Positions 7,271 through 14,999 of a stretch of DNA of 25,304 bases are shown here, piece by piece; the first letter of the stretch is position 1, and every line of letters begins with the position of its first letter. Origin of the DNA: SKPH01 sp051748565 (GTDB lineage Bacteria > Bacillota > Dethiobacteria > DTU022). Position numbers and translations under genes: made by a program. The stretch lies in contig JBNJHN010000025.1 of assembly GCA_051748565.1 (NCBI GenBank), forward strand, positions 1-25,304, given 5' to 3'. The notes beneath the pieces were generated by a model. That model saw nothing but the letters and a program-made list of their open reading frames with translations, had not been told where the DNA came from and made no database searches.

Positions 7271-7764
7271 TATTGATCCGCCTCCATATGCTTGAGCCTC
7301 TCTATAATAGGCCATCGTCTGAGAGCTTCCCCGCTGTCTGTGGTCAGGGCATGGACCAGGTATTTTTTTTCGTCTGAAAGGACTGTGAGAGTGCCGGGAG
7401 TTAAAGTGATTGAGTTTGCTAATAAAACCCTGCTGGCAACTTTTTCTATATCGACTTCCAGTTCCACCAGGTTTGGCTCGATAGGCATTCTAGGGTGAAG
7501 GACAAGCCAGGCTACCTGGAAGTTCGCTTTTACTATATCTAAAAGGAGCTTGAAAAAGTAACCTACCAGCCACACAATTACCTTAAAGCTAACCGGGGGC
7601 CTATCCTGGATGGTGATTAGCAGGTTACGGTTAAAATAAGCAACAAAAGCGGCCGCTGCTAAACCAACCACCAGCTGCGGCCACAGGAGGGAGCCACTGA
7701 CGGCTACCCAAAACAGAAACAATACAAATGTAACACCGATGTAGTTAAACCAATAATTTTTCAT
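7270..7764 (-). CDS. mrpE: MrpE/MbhA subunit
   Basis: A 164-residue protein matching MrpE/MnhE/MbhA. It has two or three N-terminal membrane helices, a segment FFKLLLDIVKANFQVAWLVLHPR, and the conserved NSITLTPGTLTV motif in the soluble C-terminal half. ATG at 7764 is the start. The ribosome binding site is weak (GGGGTAGCTGG), unlike the strong sites elsewhere in the cluster. It is the first gene of the Mrp/Mbh block, lying about 80 bases after rnfB with no clear terminator between them, so one rnf-mrp transcript is possible. Gene order E-F-G-D'-E'-B-C-D from here equals Pyrococcus mbhA to mbhH. Confidence 0.92.
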   Translation of the reverse strand: MKNYWFNYIGVTFVLFLFWVAVSGSLLWPQLVVGLAAAAFVAYFNRNLLITIQDRPPVSFKVIVWLVGYFFKLLLDIVKANFQVAWLVLHPRMPIEPNLVELEVDIEKVASRVLLANSITLTPGTLTVLSDEKKYLVHALTTDSGEALRRWPIIERLKHMEADQ

Positions 7765-7845
7765 TTTACCAGCTACCCCGGTCGTTATTTGAGAAGTGAA
7801 AATCAGGACCAGGCATAAAGCAAAAAGGGATCTTTAAATACCCGG

Positions 7846-8706
7846 TTATGCCGATTCTGAAACCTCCGCCGCTGTTGCTGCAGAAGCTTGTGCTTCCTTT
7901 TCCGAGGGAATTGCTGATCGCGGGTGTATAGTTCCCGGCGGACATTTTTCAACGCAGTCCCCACAATCGTTACATTTTTCCAGGTTAATTACCGCCAGTT
8001 TACCGTCCATCTCGATCGCTTCCTGTGGACAGGCTTTTACGCAGGCCTTACAGGCTATACAGCCTACCTCGCACACCTTTGACACTGCTTTGCCACGATC
8101 CTGAGAACTGCACAGGGCCAGATGCCCTTCAATCCCGGGGGGAAGCATCTGGATTAGATTCCGCGGGCATTCTTTAACACAAAGTCCACAGCCGGTGCAT
8201 TTCTCAACATCAACAACCGGCAGACCATGTGTGCCCATCCGAATTGCATCAAACGGACAGGCACGAGCACAGTTGCCCAGCCCAAGGCACCCATAAGTGC
8301 AGGCTTTAAACCCGCCGTACATCTGGTTGGCAACTGTACAATCTTCAACACCGTCATAGATAAAACGGTCAGCAGCCCTGTAAATATCTCCAATACAAAA
8401 AACGGTTGCAACCGGGGGTGCAGTTGACGATACTTCTATACCCAGCACACTGGCAATCTCATTTGCTACTTCTTCACCACCCGGGATACAACCGCCGGGA
8501 TCAACATCTCCATTAATAACAGCCTCGGCAAATTTTGAACAACCGGCATAACCACAAGCCCCGCAGTTGGCACCCGGTAATATTTCCTTAACCGCTTCCA
8601 CCCGCGGATCTGTTTCCACAGAAAAAACTCTTGCCGCAATGGCTAAAAAGAGTCCGAAAAACAGACCAATTAAACCTAGAGCAGCGATGGCATATGTAAT
8701 TAACAC
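7846..8706 (-). CDS. rnfB: Rnf complex subunit B (multi-cluster ferredoxin-like protein)
   Basis: A 286-residue RnfB. Residues 1-27 form a membrane anchor. A four-cysteine cluster domain follows (C48, C51, C56, C73 in GANCGACGYAGC...GGC). Then come ferredoxin-type cysteine sets at about 136/140/146/150, 170/173/176/180, 216/219/222/226 and 245/248/251/255. The tail of about 25 residues is rich in Ala, Ser and Glu. RnfB is the entry point for electrons from reduced ferredoxin in clostridial Rnf complexes, and the many clusters fit that group rather than the shorter proteobacterial form. The start is GTG at 8706 with GAGGTGG seven bases upstream. It is the last gene of the CDGEAB order. Confidence 0.95.
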   Translation of the reverse strand: MLITYAIAALGLIGLFFGLFLAIAARVFSVETDPRVEAVKEILPGANCGACGYAGCSKFAEAVINGDVDPGGCIPGGEEVANEIASVLGIEVSSTAPPVATVFCIGDIYRAADRFIYDGVEDCTVANQMYGGFKACTYGCLGLGNCARACPFDAIRMGTHGLPVVDVEKCTGCGLCVKECPRNLIQMLPPGIEGHLALCSSQDRGKAVSKVCEVGCIACKACVKACPQEAIEMDGKLAVINLEKCNDCGDCVEKCPPGTIHPRSAIPSEKEAQASAATAAEVSESA

Positions 8707-8758
8707 TAATAATCCACCTCACAACTGAATAGTCCCATTAAATTAAGGCCAGTCTTTA

Positions 8759-9340
8759 TTATAGCGTTAGCATGCCCTGAAAACCGAGAAAAGCCATCGA
8801 TAAAATTCCTGCAGTAATCAAGGTAACAGCAGATCCCTGCAGAACATCCGGCATATTGGCCAGCTCCAGTCTTTCCCGTATCCCGGCCATAATAACTAGG
8901 GCCAAGGAAAACCCAAGTGACGCCGCTATGGCAAATACCACTGCTTCAAGCAGAGAAAACTCCTGGCGGACAGCCAGTAAAGCTACTGCCATTACAGCAC
9001 AGTTAGTAGTAATCAAAGGTAAAAATATTCCCAACCCCTGGTATAACGTTGGGCTTATCTTTCGCAAAACGATTTCCACCAGCTGAACAAGCGAAGCTAT
9101 TACCAAAATGAAAGTAACTATTTGCAGGTAGGTCAGGTTATTGGGGACAAGAACATAAGTATAAAGCAACCATGTCACCAATGTAGCCATGGTCATAACA
9201 AAGATCACGGCCATGCTCATACCAATCGCAGTTTCCATTTTTCGGGATACACCGAGAAATGGGCAAATCCCAAAAAACCTGTGAAGCACAAAATTTTCCA
9301 CAAAGATGTAGATAAAAATAATTGAAAGCAGTTTTTCCAT
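8759..9340 (-). CDS. rnfA: Rnf complex subunit A
   Basis: A 193-residue integral membrane protein of the RnfA/NqrE family with about six helices. Family segments include ENFVLHRFFGICPFLGVSRK near the N-terminus, TTNCAVMAVALLAV in the middle and GFSLALVIMAGIRERLELANMP. The cysteines in GICPFLG and TTNCAVM are those known to hold a 2Fe-2S cluster between RnfA and RnfE in the membrane. ATG at 9340 is preceded by GGGAGGA. It lies between rnfE and rnfB, separated by about 50 bases on each side. Confidence 0.95.
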   Translation of the reverse strand: MEKLLSIIFIYIFVENFVLHRFFGICPFLGVSRKMETAIGMSMAVIFVMTMATLVTWLLYTYVLVPNNLTYLQIVTFILVIASLVQLVEIVLRKISPTLYQGLGIFLPLITTNCAVMAVALLAVRQEFSLLEAVVFAIAASLGFSLALVIMAGIRERLELANMPDVLQGSAVTLITAGILSMAFLGFQGMLTL

Positions 9341-9386
9341 AATGTCCTCCCACCCAGGTTAAGAGTTAGAAAACTGTTTGTTAACC

Positions 9387-10013
9387 TTAAATGTTAAAAC
9401 GCTTCATAAGCATATTCACGATGGCCAGCAGCAGACCGAGAGCTATAAAAGCACCCGCCGGTTGAGCAAAAAGAGTCATCGCTTCAAAATTACTTCCAAA
9501 AAGATGAATGGCGGTTTCCGGATCCGGACCGAGAATAGTTCCATGACCGAGGATCTCACGAACAAATGCCAAAATCACAAGGGCCAGGGTAAATCCGAGG
9601 CCAACGCCAATACCGTCAAAGAATGAGCGCCCTACCGGTTTCTTACTGGCAAAAGCTTCGGATCTGCCCAAAATAACGCAGTTAACAACTATCAGAGGCA
9701 CAAATACACCGAGAGCTTCATAAAGCACAGGCTGAAACGCCTGCAATACCATCTCTATAATAGTTACAAAGGTAGCAATGATCACGATGAAACAGGGAAT
9801 GCGCACCTGGGGGGGAATGTAATTGCGTAAAAGTGATACAACCAGGTTGGCAGCGATTAAAACTGCGGTAGCCGCCAGGCCCATCCCGAAACCGTTTATC
9901 ACAAAGGCAGTAACCCCGAGAACCGGGCACATACCCAGCAATGCAACAAATACAGGGTTTTCCTTAATTATGCCCCGGGTTAAATCCTGTATGTAAACAT
10001 TATTCTGTTTCAT
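9387..10013 (-). CDS. rnfE: Rnf complex subunit E
   Basis: A 208-residue membrane protein of the RnfE/NqrD family, related to RnfA in fold and inverted topology. Conserved segments are ENPVFVALLGMCPVLGVT, IVVNCVILGRSEAFAS and GFTLALVILAFVREILGHGT. Cysteines in GMCPVLG and VVNCVILGR match the intramembrane cluster ligands of the family. ATG at 10013 has GAGGGGA upstream. Rnf complexes couple ferredoxin oxidation by NAD+ to Na+ or H+ export; RnfA, D and E form the membrane part. Confidence 0.95.
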   Translation of the reverse strand: MKQNNVYIQDLTRGIIKENPVFVALLGMCPVLGVTAFVINGFGMGLAATAVLIAANLVVSLLRNYIPPQVRIPCFIVIIATFVTIIEMVLQAFQPVLYEALGVFVPLIVVNCVILGRSEAFASKKPVGRSFFDGIGVGLGFTLALVILAFVREILGHGTILGPDPETAIHLFGSNFEAMTLFAQPAGAFIALGLLLAIVNMLMKRFNI

Positions 10014-10046
10014 TAATTCCCCTCACCTCCACCGTCGTCTTTCTAT

Positions 10047-11180
10047 TTATTCACCGGATAAAGCATCTCTAACCGCTTCCACAATAGCTTTGGCACTTAT
10101 TGTTGCTCCAGTTTGCATGTCAATATCCAAGCTTTGTTCTTCTATGATCCTATCAGGTATCAACGGGTAAGTATCGACGAAATATGTTTGTGTTTCCTCA
10201 TGTTCCAATACTTCTATGCTGATAATTTCTCCGCCGGAAACTTCCACTTCAACCAATATGAGGCCTCCAAGACCTGGTGCACTGCCCTGGTATAGCCCAT
10301 CAGGGATCACTGTGATATCGATCTCTTCAGGTTCAGGCTCTTCATCAATACCATTATCATAGCCCAAAGCATCCAGGAGGGCATTGCGGACAGCATCAAC
10401 TATAGCGTTGGCACTGACAGTCGCACCGGTTTTCGTGTCAACTTCCAAATGCTGTTCCTCGATAATTCTATCAGGAATCACAGGATAAGATTCGATAAAA
10501 TAAGTTGGAGTCTCTTCGTGTTCAAGAACTTCAATGCGGATAATTTCTCCACCGGCAACTTCTACTTCGACCAAAATCGGCCCGTTCAATCCGGGCGCAC
10601 TGCCCTGGTAAGTTCCATCGGGAACCTCGGTAATATCAATTTCAATTATCTCCTGCCCAAGAAACTGTCCGGCAACAAATCCAACTGTCTGCCTGATTGA
10701 GTTAACCATAGCTGAGGTACTGATAGTTGCCCCGGTGACAATTTCAACATCGTCTCCTGCTGCTATGGGATCCTCAAAACTTTTGCCGACAAACTGCTCC
10801 TGGAAGGGTTCAGTGGTTATAACATCGCCAATACCGGGAGTTTCTGAGTGGGAAACAATGCGCATGCCAATAATTTCGCCTTCGCTGTCAACCGCCAGGT
10901 TATAGACAATATCACCATCGTAACCGACCGCGACAGTAGTGGCCATCACACCCATTATCTCCCCTTCAGCATCAAATATTAAATCAAACTGCCCTTCATC
11001 AAGATCTTCGCTTTCAAAAGTTTCAAAACCGGGAAAGAAGACTTCAAGGGCCATGCGGTATTCAGCTTCCTGCCGTTCGATTATAATCGGCTCGGTTATA
11101 CCATGTACTCCTGTCAGCAAAGCAGCTGAAACTATCGCGACAACGGCCAGGGTTAGCGATAAGCGAACTAAATCACGCAC
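10047..11180 (-). CDS. rnfG: RnfG with two additional C-terminal FMN-binding domains
   Basis: A 377-residue protein, much longer than the usual RnfG of about 190-210 residues. Residues 1-27 are a signal-anchor helix. The normal RnfG FMN-binding domain follows, with the flavinylation motif EIVTGATIST (T152). Residues 181-268 and 287-374 are two further FMN-binding domains, about 76% identical to each other over 88 aligned residues (67 of 88 by eye). Their motifs are DTKTGATVSA (T254) and DMQTGATISA (T360). They are joined by an acidic linker (about 269-286). RnfG normally carries one covalent FMN that passes electrons on the outer face; this one could carry three. The GTG start at 11180 overlaps the rnfD stop by eight bases, with a GGGGGTGA site six bases upstream. 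Confidence 0.93.
   Translation of the reverse strand: MRDLVRLSLTLAVVAIVSAALLTGVHGITEPIIIERQEAEYRMALEVFFPGFETFESEDLDEGQFDLIFDAEGEIMGVMATTVAVGYDGDIVYNLAVDSEGEIIGMRIVSHSETPGIGDVITTEPFQEQFVGKSFEDPIAAGDDVEIVTGATISTSAMVNSIRQTVGFVAGQFLGQEIIEIDITEVPDGTYQGSAPGLNGPILVEVEVAGGEIIRIEVLEHEETPTYFIESYPVIPDRIIEEQHLEVDTKTGATVSANAIVDAVRNALLDALGYDNGIDEEPEPEEIDITVIPDGLYQGSAPGLGGLILVEVEVSGGEIISIEVLEHEETQTYFVDTYPLIPDRIIEEQSLDIDMQTGATISAKAIVEAVRDALSGE
10059..10640 (-). repeat. Internal tandem duplication encoding the two extra FMN-binding domains of RnfG
   Basis: Residues 181-268 (bases 10640-10377) and 287-374 (bases 10322-10059) are copies with a period of 106 residues (318 bases), without gaps in the alignment. 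By eye 67 of 88 residues match, including PDG-YQGSAPGL, LVEVEV-GGEII and YP-IPDRIIEEQ. This similarity, with both flavinylation motifs intact, implies a fairly recent duplication under selection. Confidence 0.92.
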
Positions 11181-12138
11181 TTTTTTTCACCCCCCCAAAT
11201 TGCTGAGGCACCGTAAAGTTGTCAATAATCGGGGTAACTGCATTCATTAGCAGGATGGCAAAGGTTACACCACAAGGCAAAACGCCCCACAACCGGATTA
11301 ACATTGTGATCAGGCCACAGCCAATCCCGAAAATCAGTCTGCCCGTGGGAGTAACCGGGGAAGTAACAACATCTGTAGCCATGTAGATGGCTCCCAGCAT
11401 TACTCCACCTGCCAGGACATAAAACAAACCGGTCAACAGTTGATTACTATAAAAACCTCCGCCAAAAATGACACCCATTATGAATACCGCGCCTATAAAT
11501 CCACCGGGTATACGCCAGTCAATATGCCCTTTGTAATAAAGCCAGCAACCCCCGATAATCAATGCCAGGGCCGATGTCTCACCGAGGGATCCGGGAACAT
11601 TGCCTACAAACAGCTGAGTCAGGCTTACAGCCACAGCTTCTTCATGGCCGGCGAGTGGTGTGGCAGTAGTAACCGCAGATATATCGGCCCCAAAAGCAAA
11701 CGGCTGGGGAGGAGACCAGACCCTGCCTGCCATATATCCGCCCCATGAGACAACCACTATAGCCCGGCCAACCAGGGCCGGGTTGAAAATGTTATAACCG
11801 ATACCGCCAAAAACCTGTTTACCTATAATAATTGCCGATGCAGACCCGACCACGACCAGCCACCAGGGTGGCGCAGGCGGCAGGACCATGGCAAACAACA
11901 ACCCTGTCACTGCAGCGCTACCATCACTGTAAAGATCCCTTTTACGCAACCATAATGCTTCAACCGCCATGGCAGTTACAACGGCTATAATCATAGTGAG
12001 TAGAGCCTGGTAGCCAAAAAGCAAAACCGCCATCAGGGCTACCGGAAACAGAGCGATTAAAACATCAGTCATAACGCTCTGCACAGATTCTATCGCCCGT
12101 ATGTGCGGAGACGACGAAACAATCATCTTATTGTCCAT
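11173..12138 (-). CDS. rnfD: Rnf complex subunit D
   Basis: A 321-residue polytopic membrane protein of the RnfD/NqrB family. Clear family blocks are the N-terminal SSSPHIRA segment, SDGSAAVTGLLFAMVLPP, GGIGYNIFNPALVGRA, the covalent FMN site TTATPLAG (T160), NVPGSLGETSALALI and YMATDVVTSPVTPTGR. The residue usually acidic three positions before the S/T-x-A-T core appears to be Ser here. RnfD carries a covalent FMN and forms, with RnfA and RnfE, the membrane core. ATG at 12138 has GGAGGG about eleven bases upstream. The 3' end overlaps rnfG. Confidence 0.95.
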   Translation of the reverse strand: MDNKMIVSSSPHIRAIESVQSVMTDVLIALFPVALMAVLLFGYQALLTMIIAVVTAMAVEALWLRKRDLYSDGSAAVTGLLFAMVLPPAPPWWLVVVGSASAIIIGKQVFGGIGYNIFNPALVGRAIVVVSWGGYMAGRVWSPPQPFAFGADISAVTTATPLAGHEEAVAVSLTQLFVGNVPGSLGETSALALIIGGCWLYYKGHIDWRIPGGFIGAVFIMGVIFGGGFYSNQLLTGLFYVLAGGVMLGAIYMATDVVTSPVTPTGRLIFGIGCGLITMLIRLWGVLPCGVTFAILLMNAVTPIIDNFTVPQQFGGVKKSA

Positions 12139-12171
12139 ATTTTTCAGATCCCTCCCTCACGGAGCCTACTA

Positions 12172-13494
12172 CTATTTTTTGGTTTTTGCTATTTCTGCTT
12201 TGGCAATCCTGATTAACTGCACCAAAGGAATCTTTGAAGGGCAAATATACGCACAGCAGCCGCATTCAAAACAATCCATTGCGTTAAGTTTCTCTGCCCG
12301 CTTAAACAACTCATGCTCTGCAGCCTGGGCAATTGACGTTGGCATCAGCTGGACCGGACATACACTCACGCATTTTGCACAACGAATACAGGGGCTGCTT
12401 TCAGCAATATATACATCTTCATCGGTAAGGGCAAGAATGCCCGATGTGCCCTTTATAACAGGGACTTCGGGGTCCGGCTGAGTCAATCCCATCATAGGGC
12501 CGCCAATAATCAGTTTTCGTGTATTTTCAGTCATACCGCCACAGGCAGCTATAACTTCACTGACAAGAGTTCCTATCCTGACCATCAGGTTGGCGGGGTG
12601 ATTAATACCCGAGCCTGTTACAGTCAAAACTCTTTCAATCAAAGGCTTACCCTCACGAATTGCATTGGTAATCGCAACTGCCGTTCCTACATTATGGTTT
12701 ACCACCCCGATTTCAAGAGGCAATCCGCCTGAAGGAACTTTACGGCCGGTAGTAACCTGGATTAGCATCTTTTCAGCACCCTGCGGGTATTTGGTATGAA
12801 GAGGCATCACAGTTATGCTTTCCTCTTTGGCAACTGCCTTTTCCATAACCCGGATAGCATCAGCTTTATTATCCTCAACACCAATTATCCCCTTTCCTGC
12901 ACCCAGGGCTTTGATCATCACTTTTAAACCGAAAACTATCTTTTCAGGCTTTTCAAGCATTACCCGATGATCTGCCGTAAGGTAAGGTTCGCATTCGGCT
13001 CCGTTTATGACAACTATATCAATTGTTTTGTCAGGAGGCGGTGAAAGCTTGACATGCGCCGGAAAAGTAGCCCCTCCAAGACCTACAATACCAGCTTCAC
13101 GAATGATTTTCCGAAGATCATCCTGGCTGAGTTTATCTAAATCACCGTCCGGCTCAATACTTTCGGCCCAGTGATCCTGCCCGTCAGATTCGATTGTTAT
13201 TGACTGGACAGGGCGGCCGAGCGGGTGGCTGAAAGGGCCTATAGCGGTGATTTTTCCCGAAACACTGGCATGGATCGGTGCAGAAACAAAACCACTGCTG
13301 TCGGCAATTTTTTGGCCTGATTTTACTTCTGTGCCAACCTCGATCGACTCAAGCGGTTCACAGGGAGCACCAATGTGCTGCTGCAAAGGAATTACCACTT
13401 TGTCAGGAGCCTTCATCGCGGTTACCGCCATAGTGGCTGTTATTTCTTTATAGTAATCCGGATGAACGCCTCCTTTAAAGACCGTGTTGCTCAT
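12172..13494 (-). CDS. rnfC: Rnf complex subunit C (NADH-side, flavin and 4Fe-4S)
   Basis: A 440-residue RnfC. The N-terminal part has a barrel-sandwich-like region (KVVIPLQQHIGAPCEPL). The NADH/FMN-binding Rossmann-like part follows, with GLGGATFPAHVKL (about residues 138-150) and VINGAECEPYLTADHR. The C-terminal part has two 4Fe-4S sites, CIRCAKCVSVCP (C369 to C379) and CFECGCCAYICP (C408 to C418). RnfC is the cytoplasmic NAD(H) site of the complex. ATG at 13494 is used; the ribosome binding site is only moderate (AAAGGGTGA). It heads the rnfCDGEAB block, after a gap of about 146 bases from folC that holds a small palindrome and an AT-rich -10-like element. Confidence 0.96.
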   Translation of the reverse strand: MSNTVFKGGVHPDYYKEITATMAVTAMKAPDKVVIPLQQHIGAPCEPLESIEVGTEVKSGQKIADSSGFVSAPIHASVSGKITAIGPFSHPLGRPVQSITIESDGQDHWAESIEPDGDLDKLSQDDLRKIIREAGIVGLGGATFPAHVKLSPPPDKTIDIVVINGAECEPYLTADHRVMLEKPEKIVFGLKVMIKALGAGKGIIGVEDNKADAIRVMEKAVAKEESITVMPLHTKYPQGAEKMLIQVTTGRKVPSGGLPLEIGVVNHNVGTAVAITNAIREGKPLIERVLTVTGSGINHPANLMVRIGTLVSEVIAACGGMTENTRKLIIGGPMMGLTQPDPEVPVIKGTSGILALTDEDVYIAESSPCIRCAKCVSVCPVQLMPTSIAQAAEHELFKRAEKLNAMDCFECGCCAYICPSKIPLVQLIRIAKAEIAKTKK

Positions 13495-13532
13495 AAATTA
13501 TGTTCACCCTTTCCTGGAAATATTACAGATCT

Positions 13533-13553
13533 ATTTTATACTGTTTATAAACA
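13533..13553 (-). promoter_or_regulatory. Palindrome with adjoining -10-like element upstream of rnfC
   Basis: TGTTTATAAACA at 13553-13542 is a perfect 12-base palindrome. On the minus strand TATAAAAT (13540-13533) follows immediately and could be a -10 element, about 40 bases before the rnfC ATG. No good -35 hexamer sits at 16-18 bases, so a promoter here would need an activator or is not real. The palindrome is placed as an operator would be. It only loosely resembles Rex-type sites, which are longer. No terminator was found between folC and this site, so read-through from valS-folC is also possible. Confidence 0.4.
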
Positions 13554-13640
13554 AATACTATTACGGTTTCGTGATTTCTCTTCAAAGTCCTGCCTGATGC
13601 TTGATTTTTAGGGCCTGGAACTTCAAAAAATGTTTGGCGG

Positions 13641-14996
13641 TTAAACCTTGCTCTGCTGCCAGTAGGCCCGAATATCGCTAACTGTATATAAGGAACCGGT
13701 AACAAGGACAGCATCACCAGGGGCGGCTATTTCAAGAGCTTTTTCAAGTGCTTCACCATGATTCTGAATAATCATGTAATTATCACGTAGAGCATAATAA
13801 TTCACAGCAAAAGCGGCAATTTCTGCAGGGTCTGCTGCACGAGGCAGGATTGGACGTGTAAAAATTATTACATCCGCCCGTGGCAAAATATGCTCCAACA
13901 TAGCAGCCGTGTCCTTATCGGCAAGCATTCCGATCACCAGGATCAACTTTTCATAATTGAAGTACCGGGGCAAATCTTCAGCCAGTTTTTCAATCGCTGC
14001 AGGGTTATGTGCTCCGTCCATTATGAGAAGCGGCTTTTCACGTAAAACCTCAAGCCTGCCGGGCCAGTTAGTATTAGCCAGTCCACTGCGAATAGCCGAT
14101 TCGTTGGTATTAAAACCATACTCATCGAGCAATTCAACAGCGGCCAGGGCCGTAGCAGCATTATCCAGCTGATAGGTTCCTCTCAGGGGAATGAAAATAT
14201 CATCAAGCTGCAGCAAAAACCCCCTGTAAGAAAAATATTGCCCTCCGGTGGTTATTTTTTGTAAAATAGCAACCGGTTTTTCAGTAATTATTTCCCCTGC
14301 GGCTGCCCTGGCGGGATAAATCCTGTAATATGGCGAATCAAGTTCATTACAGTGTTCTTCGATTGTGGTTAGAGCTCTCCGGTTCTCTGCTGCTGTTAGC
14401 AGAGGCCTGCCCTGCTTTATAATACCTGCCTTTTCAGCAGCAATGGCTTCAACAGTACTGCCGAGCACCTCGGTATGCTCAAGGCTGATATTGGTAATGA
14501 TGCTTAAAAGCGGAGTCACAACATTAGTGGCATCCAGCCTCCCACCGAGGCCGACTTCAAGGACGACAAGATCAACTTTTCGGTGGGCAAAATAAGTTAA
14601 GGCAAGAGCGGTAACAACCTCAAACTCGGTTAAAGGACCCAATTCCTCATCACTGCTGATCTTATCAACAAGAGGGCGGATTTGATCTACAAGTTTGACC
14701 AGCTGATCATGGCCAATATCGGCACCATCCACTGCCATTCGATTGGTAAAAGACAGCAGATAAGGGGAAGTATAAAGCCCGATGCTGTATCCTGCTGAAC
14801 GAAGGATTGAGGCAAGCATAGCCGCAGTGGAACCCTTGCCGTTAGTTCCACCGATATGGACAAAACGCAGCTGATGGTGTGGATTTCCCAGCATATCCAG
14901 GAGAATTGTTATGCGTTCGAGCCCCGGCTTAATCCCAAAGCGGCCAAGCTCATGTATCCAATTCAGAGCTTCCCTGTAACGTTTAGCATCTTTCAT
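13641..14996 (-). CDS. folC: Bifunctional folylpolyglutamate / dihydrofolate synthase
   Basis: A 451-residue Mur-ligase-family enzyme that adds glutamate to folates (and, in bifunctional members, to dihydropteroate). The ATP-binding loop HIGGTNGKGSTAAM lies at about residues 47-60, followed by GLYTSPYLLSFTNR (the folate-side loop), EVGLGGRLDATNVV, SLEHTEVLG, KAGIIK and DGAHNPAAIE in the C-terminal domain. Length is normal. ATG at 14996 lies three bases after the valS stop, with GGAG upstream. valS-folC is a common pair in Bacillota, so the two are likely one transcript. Glutamate use is the only link to neighbouring glutamate genes, and I draw nothing from it. Confidence 0.94.
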   Translation of the reverse strand: MKDAKRYREALNWIHELGRFGIKPGLERITILLDMLGNPHHQLRFVHIGGTNGKGSTAAMLASILRSAGYSIGLYTSPYLLSFTNRMAVDGADIGHDQLVKLVDQIRPLVDKISSDEELGPLTEFEVVTALALTYFAHRKVDLVVLEVGLGGRLDATNVVTPLLSIITNISLEHTEVLGSTVEAIAAEKAGIIKQGRPLLTAAENRRALTTIEEHCNELDSPYYRIYPARAAAGEIITEKPVAILQKITTGGQYFSYRGFLLQLDDIFIPLRGTYQLDNAATALAAVELLDEYGFNTNESAIRSGLANTNWPGRLEVLREKPLLIMDGAHNPAAIEKLAEDLPRYFNYEKLILVIGMLADKDTAAMLEHILPRADVIIFTRPILPRAADPAEIAAFAVNYYALRDNYMIIQNHGEALEKALEIAAPGDAVLVTGSLYTVSDIRAYWQQSKV

Positions 14997-14999
14997 CGA

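Noticed and set aside
1..7764. Respiratory complex I (nuo) operon
   Set aside because: MrpE, MrpF, MrpG, MnhB and DUF4040/MbhE-type genes are present and no NuoB/C/D/H/I-like gene is in the window, so the Mrp/Mbh module is the better name.
7765..7845. Terminator or promoter between rnfB and mrpE
   Set aside because: No stable hairpin with a T run and no convincing -35/-10 pair were seen in these 81 bases.
12101..12481. 126-residue plus-strand open frame
   Set aside because: Antisense to the cysteine-rich end of rnfC and the start of rnfD; composition is that of a shadow frame.
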